A DNA stretch of 64,000 nucleotides from Calendula officinalis (lineage: Eukaryota; Streptophyta; Magnoliopsida; Asterales; Asteraceae): NCBI GenBank assembly GCA_963853835.1, contig OY970835.1, positions 31,322,047-31,386,046 of the forward strand, read 5' to 3'. The notes beneath the pieces are model-generated. The model was given only the letters and a program-made list of their open reading frames with translations. It was not told the DNA's origin and ran no database searches. Position 1 is the stretch's first letter; each line of letters begins with the position of its first letter. Shown piece after piece: positions 40,210 to 53,294 of this stretch. The position numbers and the translations under genes were made by a program.

Positions 40210-40532
40210 GTTCATTTTGAGGATCTTCATCTATTTTCCTACCTAGGTCAAGTAGGTCACTTTGAACAATTTTTAACCTTCAAAATTCTTAACTAAGAGG
40301 GGGTCACTATGGTCTTAATTATTTAATTAATCTAGAATTTGATTACTCTACATCGATCGGGTAGTTTGTAGCTTAGTTGTTTAGTTTCAATTTATAATTC
40401 CCAAATATAGTTTCTAATTGTCTTTGAGGTTTGGGATCATGGTCATGTTTAAGCGTACTATTTTCAAATTACTTACATTCTCACCGATTTGTATGTTGAT
40501 GGCGTGAATTTGATAGAAAAAATAATTAAATA

Positions 40533-40798
40533 CTCCATCCATCCCACCAAAAAACTTCTCATTTCCCCTTAAATTTTTGTCCCACAAAAAACTTCCTATT
40601 TCACACATTTGATGGGCTCCACATAATAAAAAATTATTATTACTAAGGACATCACCATAATATCCACTAACTATCTTTCTCTCTCCAATCCAACCTTATA
40701 TTTTAATCAAAAGTATTATTAATGACCACACCAATAACTATCACATAAAAATTTGTGCACAAAGGAAATGAGAAGTTTTTTGTGGGGACAGGAGGGAC
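40533..40798. mobile_element. Stowaway-like MITE, family A, copy 4
   Basis: CTCCATCCATCCCACCAAAA to the inverse TTTTTTGTGGGGACAGGAGG, TA flanks; termini somewhat diverged. Confidence 0.75.
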
Positions 40799-40799
40799 T

Positions 40800-41482
40800 A
40801 CTTCTTTTCACATGAAAATTAACGTTTAGTTGATGTATGACTTTAATAATTACATGCATCCAAGTCAAACAATAGCTTGTATTGATAGCAAATAGACAAC
40901 AATATAACTATATAACCTCAATACTTTCCAAACACTGTATGAAATTATGCAATTTTAATGAGATATACATTGGTATAAAATAATTATTGTATTGAGTGAA
41001 ACCTATCAAATTTAAAAAATAAGAACTTCATTAAAAAAAATTAAAAGGATATGATAATTTTATAATGGGAAGGATGAACTATGTTATAAACACAAATGAA
41101 ATACTTTTAGTTGCCAAAATCATGAATACACATGAGTCCATCATAGACATGAAAAAATAGAATTGACATTATGATTGACTATAAAGTATAAACGGTTTGA
41201 TAATTGACAAAATCTAAGATTGATTTTGAACAGCAAATATAACAAAAGCAATAGAGTACACTTTTTCTTAATTAATAGGTTGCCAATTATATTAATGTTG
41301 CTACCGTCTAAGATTTTATTCGTTTTTTCTTTGTAAATGGCGAGTAAATATAAAAGAGAAACATCGGAAGAAAACTGAAAAAGCATGGAATATTATGAGT
41401 AAAAAATAACCCCAAAAAGATGTCACCATCATCCCGGTGGGAAAGGAAAAGAAGTTTACTTTTCTTGATTCTCTGCTTTATA
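40800..41482. other. AT-rich spacer
   Basis: No gene recognised. Confidence 0.45.
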
Positions 41483-41785
41483 CTTCCTCCGTTTCAAAAT
41501 AAGTATTTTTATCTTGGGGTGTTTCAAAATAAGTGATATATTTTAAAAACTTTTTTTATTTGGTAAAAGGTAGTGGGACCCACCCCCACTAACTACCTCA
41601 TTTAATAAAGTGAAATAGTACATTTACCTTTACTTTTATTTTTAAACATTATTAAATCCAATTTAATCAAAATATGTGAGACCCGTCATCTAATAACTAT
41701 CCAAATTAATTTCATTAACATTCACTACTTTATTTTGCCTAAAAAACCGTACACTTCTATATAACTTATTTTGAAACGGAGGAAG
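41483..41785. mobile_element. Stowaway-like MITE, family B, copy 3
   Basis: CTTCCTCCGTTTCAAAATAA to the inverse TTATTTTGAAACGGAGGAAG, TA flanks. Confidence 0.85.
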
Positions 41786-42347
41786 TATGTTATATTTTTG
41801 TTTTCTTTTCTAGAATCATAATTGCTCTCGGGGTTGCTTCTATCAGGGATGAGATCGGTCCTGTTAATGATCAAACTAAAGAGTTGAAAAGAAAATCCCG
41901 AAATAATTTTGTGTTTGGGGCGGCATTATTAATTTCACGGAATTTTTATATTTGTTTGAAAAATAAAATTAAAAAATCCATGTAAAGATACTGTCCGGGC
42001 CAACAAATTAATTGGACTAGCCAGGTCGGATTAGTTTGGTCTTCACGCGCGTATAAGCTTACAAAATTAAAATGCAAAAATGATCTAGAAATAACGATTG
42101 ATGATGAAGTGAATACTTCGATATTGTTTTTCTACTTCACTGTCTTCACAACTCCTAAACTATTTAACTTAATCAAATAAATAAGCTAATACAGAATATA
42201 TTAATGAAACTATTTTTTAATCCGAGAAACTGAAAAAACAATTTCACGGGCACAATCAAAGTACGTATATATGAGTTTGTCATATAAAAAAGCTAACTAC
42301 AATTTTTTGACGGTACCAAAATCACTTTTATCACATTAAACCTTAGA

Positions 42348-42632
42348 CTGGATGTAAGGGGTGATTACTGTAATAGTGATCATGCTCCCCACCTCACCGA
42401 CACATCAGTTTTTTCTCTTACGACCAAACAAATGAAAAATCCCGATCAAACCAACATAGCAAGCGACCAAACTCATTCCTCTTTGGAAAATGGCGACCAA
42501 CAACGGTCGCCTGGATGACCCTTGAGCGTTGGGGACACGTCCTGTTCTAACCGGCGTAAGAGGGAGAACGCGTATTCTATGGGGACGTAGGGAGGGGACT
42601 CATCATGGGACTCTCCCTTTACGCATAGTCTT
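42348..42632. mobile_element. Possible PIF/Harbinger-like MITE
   Basis: The left end TTAGACTGGATGTAAGGGG and the inverted right end TAAGACTATGCGTAAAGGGAG are partly inverted copies, and base composition is more GC-rich than the flanks. Boundaries and class are tentative. Confidence 0.35.
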
Positions 42633-42880
42633 ACAAGTTAAGAGTTTAGATTGAGTTTTTATTTTTTTTCTCTTTTATTATAATTAATTATAATATTCCT
42701 TTCGGTTTTGTTTGGCTTTGTCTCTATTGTGCTTTCAAACTTGGTTGTATCTCTTTCCGCGGTGTTTTTTATTTATATAGTTGTGAGTAGTTTTAGTGGA
42801 TGATAATTTTGCCGAAACTTCTTTTCAGAGTCTCCTTTCCTCTGTTCAAAAGAAATAAACAATTGTATGTATTTGTAATA

Positions 42881-43151
42881 CTTCCTCCCTTTCAAAATAA
42901 GTGATACATTATCCATTTTTGGGTGTTTCAAAATAAGTGATACACTTTAAAAATCATGGGGAAAGGTAGTGGGGTTCACACCCACTAACTGTCTCCTTTA
43001 ATATAGTGAAAAGACACATTTACCTTACTTTTACTTTTAAACATCATTAAATTCACTTTAATGATTATATGTTGGACTCATTCTCTTTTAACAAATTAAT
43101 TTAATCTAATTAACTTTCACTATTATATTTTATCTCAAAAAACAGAGTAAG
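42881..43151. mobile_element. Stowaway-like MITE, family B, copy 4, diverged
   Basis: CTTCCTCCCTTTCAAAATAA at the left; the right end is eroded (AAAACAGAGTAAG). Confidence 0.65.
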
Positions 43152-43214
43152 TATAAAAAGTACAAATATGTCATTTCGGATGATTTGGGTGAGATCTGAA
43201 TGGATGATACTTTG

Positions 43215-43339
43215 CATGCATTGTTCATGATATGTGTATATTTTCATTTTGACTATATCGAGCTTAGATAATTTGATAATTCATACAAAAACAACTGTCT
43301 TCATGCATTGTTCATGATATGTGTATATTTTCATTTTGT
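43215..43339. repeat. Direct repeat of about 37 bp
   Basis: CATGCATTGTTCATGATATG plus the following TGTATATTTTCATTTTG occurs at 43215 and again at about 43303. Confidence 0.8.
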
Positions 43340-43726
43340 ATTAATTCTATTTTAAGTTATCATTAAAAAAAATTGCGTTATACTCTAAACGGGGTAGTTG
43401 TTATTAAAACACACAAACAGAATAAGATTTATCCAAATAAATTGTTAAGTAAATATTATCTATAAAATGTTACCGAAAATCTTTAAACGTGAAAGAAAAT
43501 AAGCCCAGACTCAATTCCCGGGTCTGGATTGGATGGGGCCTACATTTGGCCCGGTTGGGGCTGGTTATTACATGGGCCGTCAGCCCGTCACAAATGAGGC
43601 TATTACAAATATAAATTATCTAAAAGCAACTTAATTATCAAATACAACAATAAAATTTTGACGATACTAATACGATCACGCATCCGTGATTAAATTATGA
43701 AGTCTATTTATTACAATTAGGATTAA

Positions 43727-46700
43727 CTAATACATAACAAGAAATTTCCCAATAGACATAACAATTATAGAAAATATAACCGAGTAGCAACTTACACTCG
43801 GTGCGATCCTTCCTTTGTCCTTCCTCAACATCATACCTTCGAGTATCGGATAACCCATCAAAGTGAAGTAAAACGAGAGGAAAAATTGTACGAGAATCTC
43901 ATTAATGTACACTCTTTGAAACGTTATTTTAACGATCCCAGCTATGAATGCGACAAGATTGAGGGTGATAAAAGAACAAAGGGGGACAAGAAACATACTT
44001 GAAGTATTGAAATTGTATATGCCCATTTGGTATAGTTTTAATTGATCATGATCAATCACTTTATTTGTTGGTAAGAAATTTGCTTTTTTTGCACCAAGTG
44101 TTTCCATGATTGCAAGAATGCTTCCGTAAAAATGAGATGTGATTCCCTTCATCATCCATGCCCTTTGCTCATGTTTCCATGTTTGGATTGAAGCTCCTGT
44201 AGAGTGGATCTCTCTCATGTGTTGTAAATTTGATATTACAAACACATACAGAAAGACAAGGAAGAATGGGTTTTCAACCTAAATAAGTAGTATATACATA
44301 TTATCAAATGGATAATTTTTAAAAATAGACATAGTAATAGATTCAAAATTCTTAAAAACTACTTCACTTTCAAATATTCACAAAACAAATGTGCGACCTA
44401 TGAAACTGATGTAGACTCAAAAACAATAATAAAGATCAATCCCGTTGATTCTAAAAATACACAGGATAATCTAAAAAAATCTAGAGACGCATAATCATAC
44501 CAAAAAACACCAAGTCACGCGGTCTATTTTAAAAATTGCAAGTTGCATAAGTTTATTTTGGAAAAAAAAAACTATTTTTATCTATTTTGATAATTATCTC
44601 TTATTGAAATCACGATACAATTAAATAGTGTTTTTAGTGACAAACTAATTTAGTGACATACAACAAGTATATTTTGATTTTTAATAACAGCTTTTTAAAA
44701 GTTTAGAAAAAGCACTGTGTTAACTTTGGATTTTTAATAACAGCTTTTTAGAAGTTTAGAAAAAGCACTGTGTTAACTTTGGGTCACTGTTCAAGGGAAA
44801 AATGTGCCAATATATGGTCAGAAGTTATTCACACAGTTTTTATTGTGAAAAGGTATCACTAAAGGTACAAAATGTCACTAATACAAGTAAAACTGTTACT
44901 GGTGACACTTTGAAAAAAAAGTGTCATGAAAGGTACAAAGTGTCAATAAGAAAAGGTATCACTAAAAAAATCAGTTATATATTGTTTGAATGTTTTACCT
45001 AAACAAAAATATGAGTAAAGAAGCGGTCGGTATAAAATAGTGTAATGTTAGCTAGGTTTTTAACATTTTTTTTGACACAATAAAAAGTGTCACTAAAATC
45101 GAAAATACAGATTTTTACCCGTACTTTTTTTAAAACTATTGATAAAAACTTATATATGGTGACATTTTTCATTGCATCACTAATATATGTGTCATTAAAC
45201 GACATTCTCCTTGTAGTGACTCGTTTCCTTGTGTTTATATGACATTCGGACAGGTACGTTTATTGAGATTTTCATCTTGCTGTACTAGCTTGTCGATCAC
45301 TAATATAGACATTAATTAAAGATGGTTGAAAAAGTTAATAAATTGTTGCTAACGTACGTACCTCAGGATAAATAGTGACGCCATTGAGAAAGGAGATCTG
45401 CGGAATGGTAGCTAGAAGTAATAAAGGCACGAAATCGAAAGGAAATAAAGCCAGCCATGCATAACAAAAGCTCTGAAGAATCGGCATTCTTGATGGTCCA
45501 TAAATAACGGGAGAAAACCTTACTCTCACCAACCCTGCATACCAGCGTGTCCCTTGAATCATAACATCGTTTAAACTTGTCGTGCCAGATCCCATGAAAC
45601 ATGGTCGTGACGGCATATAGAAAACTGATACCCATTCTTTACAATGCATATTAAAGCTAGTGAAGTAGTCCTCAGCCACAGAGAAGTATCGGAAACCTAC
45701 CTGCAACATTGAATCAAGAGCTAATTACCAAAATAGAACAAAATTAAAATAGACACATTTTTCCCAAAAACAAGATTTGGCGTTCCTAAAATAGACATTG
45801 TGAGTTGATGTTGACATATACGACCAAACCAATTTTTTGAGCGATTATATTTGTGCGACCAACCCGCAGTTGTCAAATTTTGTATGAAATCGCACATAAG
45901 ATTTGAAAGTGAAGTCATTTTTTGTTGCACAATCATTAGACCTGCCTCATTTCCCCATTTAGTGTCATTCTCATATTCACAAGAGGCTAAAAGAGTTGTT
46001 TCTTGCAACAATTCATCAGACATGTCTTTCCCATGATCCACTTTTGAATTGCGTTTCTTACGAAGCGATCTGATGAACTCATTAGACATACCAAAAGATT
46101 GTTTGAGTTCCTCTAAGTTGATGTCTGGAACATAATTATACAAAAGGAGTAGTGTTATAAATCAACAAGGAACAAATTAAACAAGTGATGAATATTTTAG
46201 CTAATTGATGATAACGCGCGCATAAGTGCTTATGCCGTTTACACAACAACGTCAAGGCAACTGACATGTGATGGCAATTTCAGACAAATCCGTCACCAAA
46301 CTTTGGCGATTTGCGAATGAAAATAGTATTTGCGATATGTATATAGTTTTGACTAATACTGACACATAATTGGTGATTATTCAAAATTAGATAAACCGTT
46401 TGGAGTAAGAGACTACTCTAACTTATTCAAAAGAGCGAATTTCATAAAAATCCTATTTTACTTTTCATATTGTCTCAGATTGACCAATGTACTTATTTTG
46501 TCCTATACTAACCATTAAAAGTTTATTTTTTGGTCCCATATTTGATTGATTACCAGTTTGAGTGCTAAAATTGTCCACGTGACAATTTGAAAAATAAATA
46601 AAGTTGTCGAGATTGGTCATGTCACTTTTTACCACTCAAACCGGTTTCTACATCAAATATTAAGACAAATGTGACAAAAACACAAAATTTTAGTAACTAA

Positions 46701-49700
46701 TACGGGGAATTTTTTTTTTTTTTATCAATATAGGACAAAATGAAAAGTACTTTCTTACGAAATCCCACCTATTCAAAATTAATAACTTCACCCTCAAATG
46801 ATGATCAATTAATTAAGCAGTTTCGATAAGTAATTCCGAACCCCTCAAATTAAACTTCTTAAATGGTGTATAAAAACGCAATAAACATGTAATCGGTTTC
46901 AATATTTAAATCTACTAATTTCTATTGGATTACCACAGTTTAAACATCTACTTATTGCGCACCTTCTAGAATTGATGGCGGTCCATATAATGATTCTCTT
47001 TTTAAGTAATAACATGTTCCTGACAAACAAGGTCCCTGAATTCCGTCCATCCCTCGCCACAACGTCTAGTTCAATGTCAAAAAAAATAAAATAAAATAAG
47101 TCGTGTGTTAGCCGTTCAAAAAAAAAAAAAAAAAGAGGATGCAAACTCAAAATGCTAGAGTTCTTCTAGGGGTGAAGGAGATAAACAAAAAATTTGGTTA
47201 CCTTAAAGGTACATCTCAACTCACTCTCGTAGATATCATGTTGACTGATGTTATCAAACGTTTGTGGGAATTGGACAAAAGCGAGAGAAGAAGATAAGTT
47301 GGGGTCTAGATGGAAACACATAGCTTGACGTGCCGAGTTACCATCGTTGCAGTACATGTCACAATCCAACCCCAGTATATATGGTGAATTGCTTATCAAA
47401 CCTGACACTCTAAGCTGCAAAAAACATGGTTTATATTAGGAGTGTGTTCGGTTCTGAAACCAGTAAACCCGAAGACAGATAATCTGGAAAATGAGAACCA
47501 AGAAACGGAACCTGTGCCGAGTGCCGACGACATGTTGTCGCCATACGGGTTGAAAAAATTGAATCTTGGTCAACCCTATAGCGACGACATGCCGTCGCCA
47601 TTGAGTTTTCTATCGCGATGACATATGATAGGGGTTATAGGGTCAAATTCTTGTAGTTTGTATGTATATAGAGATAGAGATATACAAGGGAATTGAGAGA
47701 TCCAGCCTTAAAATGATGAGGAAGAGAAGGTCTCTTTTCACGAGATATATAAACAAGAAGAGGCATTTGTCTTTTATCATGTGTGCTTTCATCATCCATC
47801 ACCTGCAAAGCATAAGTAGGATGTCTATGGTATCATGAAAGCGTTATAATAGTGGCTATACATGAACAAATTTGCATGTACTTACTGGTTGATTTCTACG
47901 ACTATTATACTAGACAGACCACTACAAAGAAGTCATTTGTGACGGTTTTAGCGACACATAACTTTCGTCACAAAATTGTGATTAAAAATAGCCAATTTTT
48001 TTATCGACTGCATATCCAAAGCCTCGAATGTTATGATGCATATTAATTACAATTTGAGATGGCGATGTCGCTGAAAAGTCAAAAATCGAATCGCTAGTGC
48101 GAGTCTATAATAATGTCGCTAATGAAGTCACTAACTAGGACATCTATAAACATGTCATTAACAAAGTCGTTAAATTTGCAACTTCCTAACATAATTTGTT
48201 AACTTTGCGACATCTCAACGCAAGTCGCTATTTTGTCACATTTGTAACTTTGTATCTAATGAAGTCGCTAATTTGCGACACTCCCTCACATTTATAACTT
48301 CCAAAATGTACGCACTAACAATTAATATTTTTATAAAAAAGAAATAATTTTAAATAAAATAGTAGTACTGCTTTCAACTACTAGCCACAAGCAATAATTG
48401 AAGATACAAGTCATCTTTCTAATCGAGAGAAGTTGATATTACCTTAACGACGGCAGAATGGTCCTTGTTTGATATGCAACTTTCGCTTTTTGAAAGTTTG
48501 GCTATTTTCAGAGCAAACAATTTGTATTCTTCCTGCACCATACATACATTGATACATTCATCAAACAACCATATAGATTTTTTTCGTAGGAAAATAACAT
48601 GTTCAGATAAGATACGTGAGGTAGCCGTATTTTTCAAAAAATTAACTCTAGTGACGGTATTTTTTTTTTTATTAAAATCATTGTACTTTTTAAATCGGTT
48701 ATCGATGTCACTAGCAAGTGGATATGAATTTTAACTTGTAACAAAATATAATGTGACAATTATTTATCAACGTGGAAAATATTAAAATCATTGTATTTTT
48801 CGGGAAAAAAATCAATTTGATTACTGTGGTTTACGGAAAAAAAGTCTTAAATAACGGTGATAAACCGGTGTAACATATTATAGGTCACGCTGGTGACCTA
48901 AGAATATGTTTCAGAAAATTTGATATCTAATAATTAGTACTCATACTAAACAAAAAAATACAATGATATACGATGACTTTAGAAAGGATCAAATAATAAA
49001 CAAACTTATGTATAGTTACTAAAAAATCAATCTCAGCCTTTAAATTTTTTATTTATTATATTTATTTTTTTCTTTTTTTCTCTTTTTCAATTTTTCAATT
49101 TATCTTCTCTTGAAACCAATATTTATATTACCAAATATGCATATTAGGTAAATAAAATATGGCGTTTTTGGTAAATCGGGATATGCAATTGTTGCCAATT
49201 TAATATGCAGTTATTGTAATTTTTTTTTATTATTCTTTAACAAATATTTATTTTACGGTAAATAAAAAGGGTCAATGGCCTAACGGTAAGGTGTTTGCTC
49301 TCCATCCTAGTGGTTGAGGGTTCGAGTCACATAGTGGACATATGTGGTTATTTAGGAGTAGATTATATTTGCCGTTAAAAAAAAATTACATTACTGGATA
49401 TGCAGTTTAGGTAAGTCGAATATGCAGTTTATGTAAATTGATTATTCATTTTCTAAAAAATATATTATATTTTAAAAAAATAAAATTAGGGGGGGGGGGG
49501 GGGGGGTCGATCTAGGCTGAGATTGGTTGTACGTGAAGCTGGTTTTACAAGTGTCGGTTTGGAGTTTTTTGCAAGATTAATGTCTTTTGTATTCAAATTT
49601 TACAAATAATGTTATTTTTTGAGGCTTTATAAAAAATAATGCTAACTTACATGGTTGTACCCGGATCCCCTAGTATCTTACATGGTCATACCAGGATCCC

Positions 49701-50690
49701 CTCTCTTTGTACTTTCTCCAGGTACTAAGATTTGACAATTTGACACAGAAAAATGTACTTCGTACCGGAAGAGAGTATAAAGAGAGGGGATCTGGGTATG
49801 ACCATGTAAGATACTAGGGGATCCGGGTATAGCCATGTAAGTTAGCATTATTTTTGCAAAGCCTCAAAAAATAACATTATTTGTGCAATTTGTATATAGA
49901 GGGTATTAATCTTGCAAAAACTCGTTGGTTTGGTGATTTTGTACGTGTACAAAACACGATTTTTTATGATTATTAATTTCTGAGTAATTTATTAAAACAT
50001 GTAGTTAAGTTATAATTAGTATCATTTAGTTAGATCTTTTCTTTTGCGATAAGAAGTCAAGATCAAGAGAAACAAATAAACCTTAACGCAAAGTTTCTGG
50101 GCTCCAAACTCATTACTATCCACCATAACCTCGCCATCAACATCCTGCCGGCCGGCGAAATAAGCCTCCGGGCAAATTGTCTTCACACCATACTTCTTGC
50201 AAAACGGGACCCACGTCTTAGCAAACCCCCAAGCCTCTCGCATGGCTTCCAAAGTCACCGGACAACCCCCATCATCGGAAAGATAAACAGAAAGCTTCCC
50301 CGCCGGATAATCCAAAGCCATGGCGGACATAACCGTGTTCATAACCCCAAGTGGCGGTTCCTTTTGTGGATCCGCCGTACATATGAACACGTCGATTGGT
50401 GGAAGTTGGTCGTCTTCCGGCAACCTCTCCGGGAAGACGGTTCTTGTGACTGGTCGCCATAGGTATGATTGGCTGAGAAGCCATATAAAAGAGAGTATGA
50501 ATTCGGAGATAAATATTAAGATAAGAGGGATGAATGGTTGATCAGTTGTTGTGTGAATGAAAATGGATGAAATTCTGTAGTAAATGAGGAGAATTATCGC
50601 TATGGAGTGAAAGAATGTGTATAATCTGTTAATGATCAGGGTTTGTATTTTGAGATGGGAAAGATGTAACGGATGATCGGTCGAGTTCAT
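43727..50690 (-). CDS. Cellulose synthase-like glycosyltransferase, CslG/CslM type, eight exons, 733 aa
   Basis: Exons on the minus strand: 50690-50082, 48532-48443, 47802-47686, 47414-47202, 47065-46963, 46124-45942, 45696-45362, 44278-43727. All borders are GT..AG and phases agree, so one 733-codon frame results without a stop, the usual Csl length. A membrane-bound GT2 enzyme: two N-terminal helices, then LPPIDVFICTADPQKEPP, first Asp in YLSDDGG, DCD in LGLDCDMYCND, Asp in SVAEDYFTSF and QGTRW, all catalytic motifs present, then C-terminal helices and LRKDKGRIAPS. Wording fits the CslG/CslM group, which includes saponin 3-O-glucuronosyltransferases of the Golgi/ER; a role in triterpenoid glucuronosylation is possible but unproven. 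The donor after exon 3 (CCCTT|GTATAT) is weak. Introns hold a SINE, a fold-back and CACTA pieces. Confidence 0.88.
44640..45218. mobile_element. CACTA-type end in intron 7 of the Csl gene
   Basis: The right edge TTCTCCTTGTAGTG (inverse of CACTACAAGGAGAA) is a CACTA terminus, preceded by subterminal words with GTGTCACTAAA/AGTGACA. No matching left end was found. The 61-bp unit containing ACAGCTTTTTARAAGTTTAG is tandemly duplicated at about 44690-44790. Confidence 0.55.
47505..47625. repeat. CGACGACATG-type repeats in intron 3 of the Csl gene
   Basis: Repeated GCCGACGACATGTTGTCGCC and close variants, like the subterminal repeats of the CACTA piece at 50952. Probably a CACTA remnant. Confidence 0.45.
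47920..48350. mobile_element. CACTA-derived segment in intron 2 of the Csl gene
   Basis: The left edge CACTACAAAGAAGTCATTTG is CACTA-like and is followed by many short GTCGCTA/TTTGCGACA words (subterminal repeats). The right end was not found. Confidence 0.5.
49269..49386 (+). mobile_element. tRNA-derived SINE in intron 1 of the Csl gene
   Basis: GGGTCAATGGCCTAACGGTA (A box), GGTTCGAGTC (B box) about 45 bp on, a body of about 118 bp and an A run at 49377-49386. Opposite in strand to the host gene. It lacks a tRNA 3' half, so it is a SINE, not a tRNA gene. Confidence 0.75.
49489..49506. repeat. 18-nt G homopolymer
   Basis: Uninterrupted G run in Csl intron 1. The length may be unreliable in an assembly. 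Confidence 0.9.
49563..49926. mobile_element. Long fold-back (inverted repeat) in intron 1 of the Csl gene
   Basis: Two arms of about 160 bp (49563-49727 and 49765-49926) are near-perfect inverted copies, e.g. GATCCCCTAGTATCTTACAT against ATGTAAGATACTAGGGGATC, with a loop of about 40 bp. GGTTTGG flanks both sides (49556-49562, 49927-49933), suggesting a short target duplication. A MITE-like element whose transcript would form a long hairpin. Confidence 0.8.
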
Positions 50691-50951
50691 TTGGAGAGTA
50701 TATGTGTGTAATCGGTTGATTATGGTATATCGTTTAGTTCACCAATATATAATATATATGTACATGGATCGACTACATGACTAAGGATCGGATCGGGTCT
50801 AGAAGCGACCCGGATGGACCCGGACCCGAAATATTCGAGACCTGATTTCAGATGATTAGTATACCCGATAACTGAATCGTTTCGGTTATGGTAAATCAAG
50901 TATAGACCTGATTAGAACTGAAATATTAATTGGAATTGATTTCGGTGTACT

Positions 50952-51390
50952 CACTACAAGAAAATGACCCTATCCCGACGACACAAAAAAAGTCTTTGCC
51001 TACAACAAGTCGTCGCCACAGGCTATCCCGACAACATGTCGTCAGTACAGTTTCGTCGCCATAGCTTAAAATTTTCGTCACCACAGTTGTCGTCGGCATA
51101 AGTCTAGCAATACCGACGACACTTAGTCGGCATAATGATTGTCGCTAAAAACTTTTCAATTTAAAAGAAATGTTTTATTATAAACCTATTCCGACAACAG
51201 TTTGTCGCTATAGAGTTGGTCGGACTATTTTCCGTCAACACCTTTCCCGACGATATTTCGTGCCTATAAACATTGACGAACATTTTTCCGGTAACTCTTT
51301 CCCGACAACAAGTCGTCAGTACAGGTTTTAATTTATGGTAATTTTCAAAACCTGTGCCGACAACATTTCGTCGGTAAAGCCCCACTACAG
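50952..51390. mobile_element. CACTA fragment upstream of the Csl gene
   Basis: Left edge CACTACAAGAAAATGACCC, then repeated CCGACGACA / ACAACATGTCGTC words (CACTA subterminal repeats). No right terminus. It lies about 260 bp upstream of the Csl start codon. Confidence 0.65.
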
Positions 51391-53290
51391 GTTTATAATA
51401 TATGTATCATATTTGTTAGTTTATATTTGTGGTATAGACTATAGAGTATATATTCGATTGGAGCTAAAATATTAATTGGAGTTCCATTGGCTCATGAATT
51501 TTTTGTTGGAAATGATTAGAAATGATTCTTTATTAAAAATGTGATATTTTATTTATTAATGCAATGTGTAATATAATTTCTTTTTTCTAAAAATCGATCA
51601 TCGCTATTTTATACTATGATAGTATGATGTTTCAATTTAAAGGCTAATACCGTATATAAAACTAAATTGACTATTAGAGTTGTGGGTGTGGCTGGTTAAA
51701 GCCCCACTAAAGTGTGCTTTGTGGTACCTAAGGACATCGAAGGTGTCGACAAATTCGCACTAAATGAACCGGCACCATGGATTTAACGTTAGCCAAAAGC
51801 TTAATCAGATGTATTTTATTTTTTTTTATATAAATTGTGATTGCTTGGGTTTTTTTATCATCCCAAATAAATGTTGTAAAAATGTTAAATGAATGAGGAT
51901 AAATTTGGGATATATTTTAAAACCTATGTTAAAATGACAAAAATCTATTTAAGATAGTTTTAACTCTTATTATGGGGTGAACATTTAAGCTGAAAAAACC
52001 GAATCCGAACTTAAATCGAAAACATGTAAACAATTTGGTTTTCGGTTTTGTAATTTCATATTTTTTTTTGTTTTGGTTCGGTTTGGACCGATCCTCATAT
52101 AGGGGTGAGCGTATATTTGGGTTAAATTTTTTGAACCCAATCGAAAACCAAAAACATAGAATCGATTCGGTTTTGAAAATTTATAATTATCAAATTTTGG
52201 TCATATCAATTTTGGTGATGTTTAAGAAGCAAGGGCAAGATCATCGGACGATGTGGTAGAATTAGATATTTTTGCACAAATTTGTTTTGTCATCTACCGA
52301 TATGGGTCATGGAGATTGGACCTTGGCGATAAAGACGAGTACACACTGCGCTTGCTCTCTGATTTGGTGGATAAGAATTTGCTGAGTGAAAACAGTTTAA
52401 ACCAGATAAGCATTAATCGGTGTGTTTGGTAGTAAACTTTTTAAGAATTTTTTAGAGCTTTTAATTTTGAAAAATAATATTGATTTCTACCATTTATGTA
52501 TACTTATATGTTTATCAATTTGATCATGATAAATGTCAAAATTAAAAGATAATATAGGGAAAAAGAATTAGTGGATTACAAATGTCAAGTTCAGAATAAA
52601 AGGTAGGAAAAAATATGATTTCTCTTTATTCTTTTATTTTAAATTTAAAATTTTTTATATGGTTATAAGTTTTGTTTGAGTTTAATTTTTTTTAATATTA
52701 TTCTTAAAAAATTACAAAACAAAAAGATACTTTAAATAGTTATTGAAAATAGGTAGTAGCTTTTAGAACGAACATTACCTTAACACCCTTAAAAAATTAT
52801 ATTTTCACCATATTTAACCTTTTTATATATTATTATATGTCATTTACGTTTTACATTTTTCAACTTCTAATTACTTTATCACACATTTTCACAAATTAAA
52901 AATGCAAACAACTCTAGCTAAAAGTTACAACTTTCAATTTATAACTACTAACTAGTTTTGTCAAACATACTCATTATGCAATAAGTTGGCGATAAATAAA
53001 GTAAATATTCACGGAGCCATGGCCGGCCCTTTGACCTTGTGGGGAGCCCAACTACACATGACCCAAGTGACCCAATATTTTATCTTAACCTATATATGAG
53101 GTCTAGGTTTGACATTTTTTTTGCCAACTAATCAATTTCAAGCTCTCTCATTAGTCCCCAATACCACATGTAATTCCCCTATTGGCCATGATATATCATC
53201 CCTATTTGATACAACTTCCTCATGCACTTTAACAAAAAGCACTAAAATTACGGGATTGACTATTCAAGATTTTAATTCTTTTTTTTAAAT
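51391..53290. other. Gene-free stretch
   Basis: AT-rich, with GGTTTTCGGTTTTG-type repeats at 52030-52150. A 35-codon coding-like stretch around 52280-52390 (GDKDEYTLRLLSDLVDKNLLS) has no context I can identify. Confidence 0.4.
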
Positions 53291-53294
53291 GTAG

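Noticed and set aside
46950..46960. Premature stop in the Csl gene after GPPSILEGAQ
   Set aside because: The stop lies in the intron: a donor at GAAG|GTGCGC joins in phase with the acceptor at 46124 to give SILEDINLEEL.
52280..52390. Coding-like peptide GDKDEYTLRLLSDLVDKNLLS
   Set aside because: Too short and without splice borders or a family I can name; not enough to call a gene fragment.
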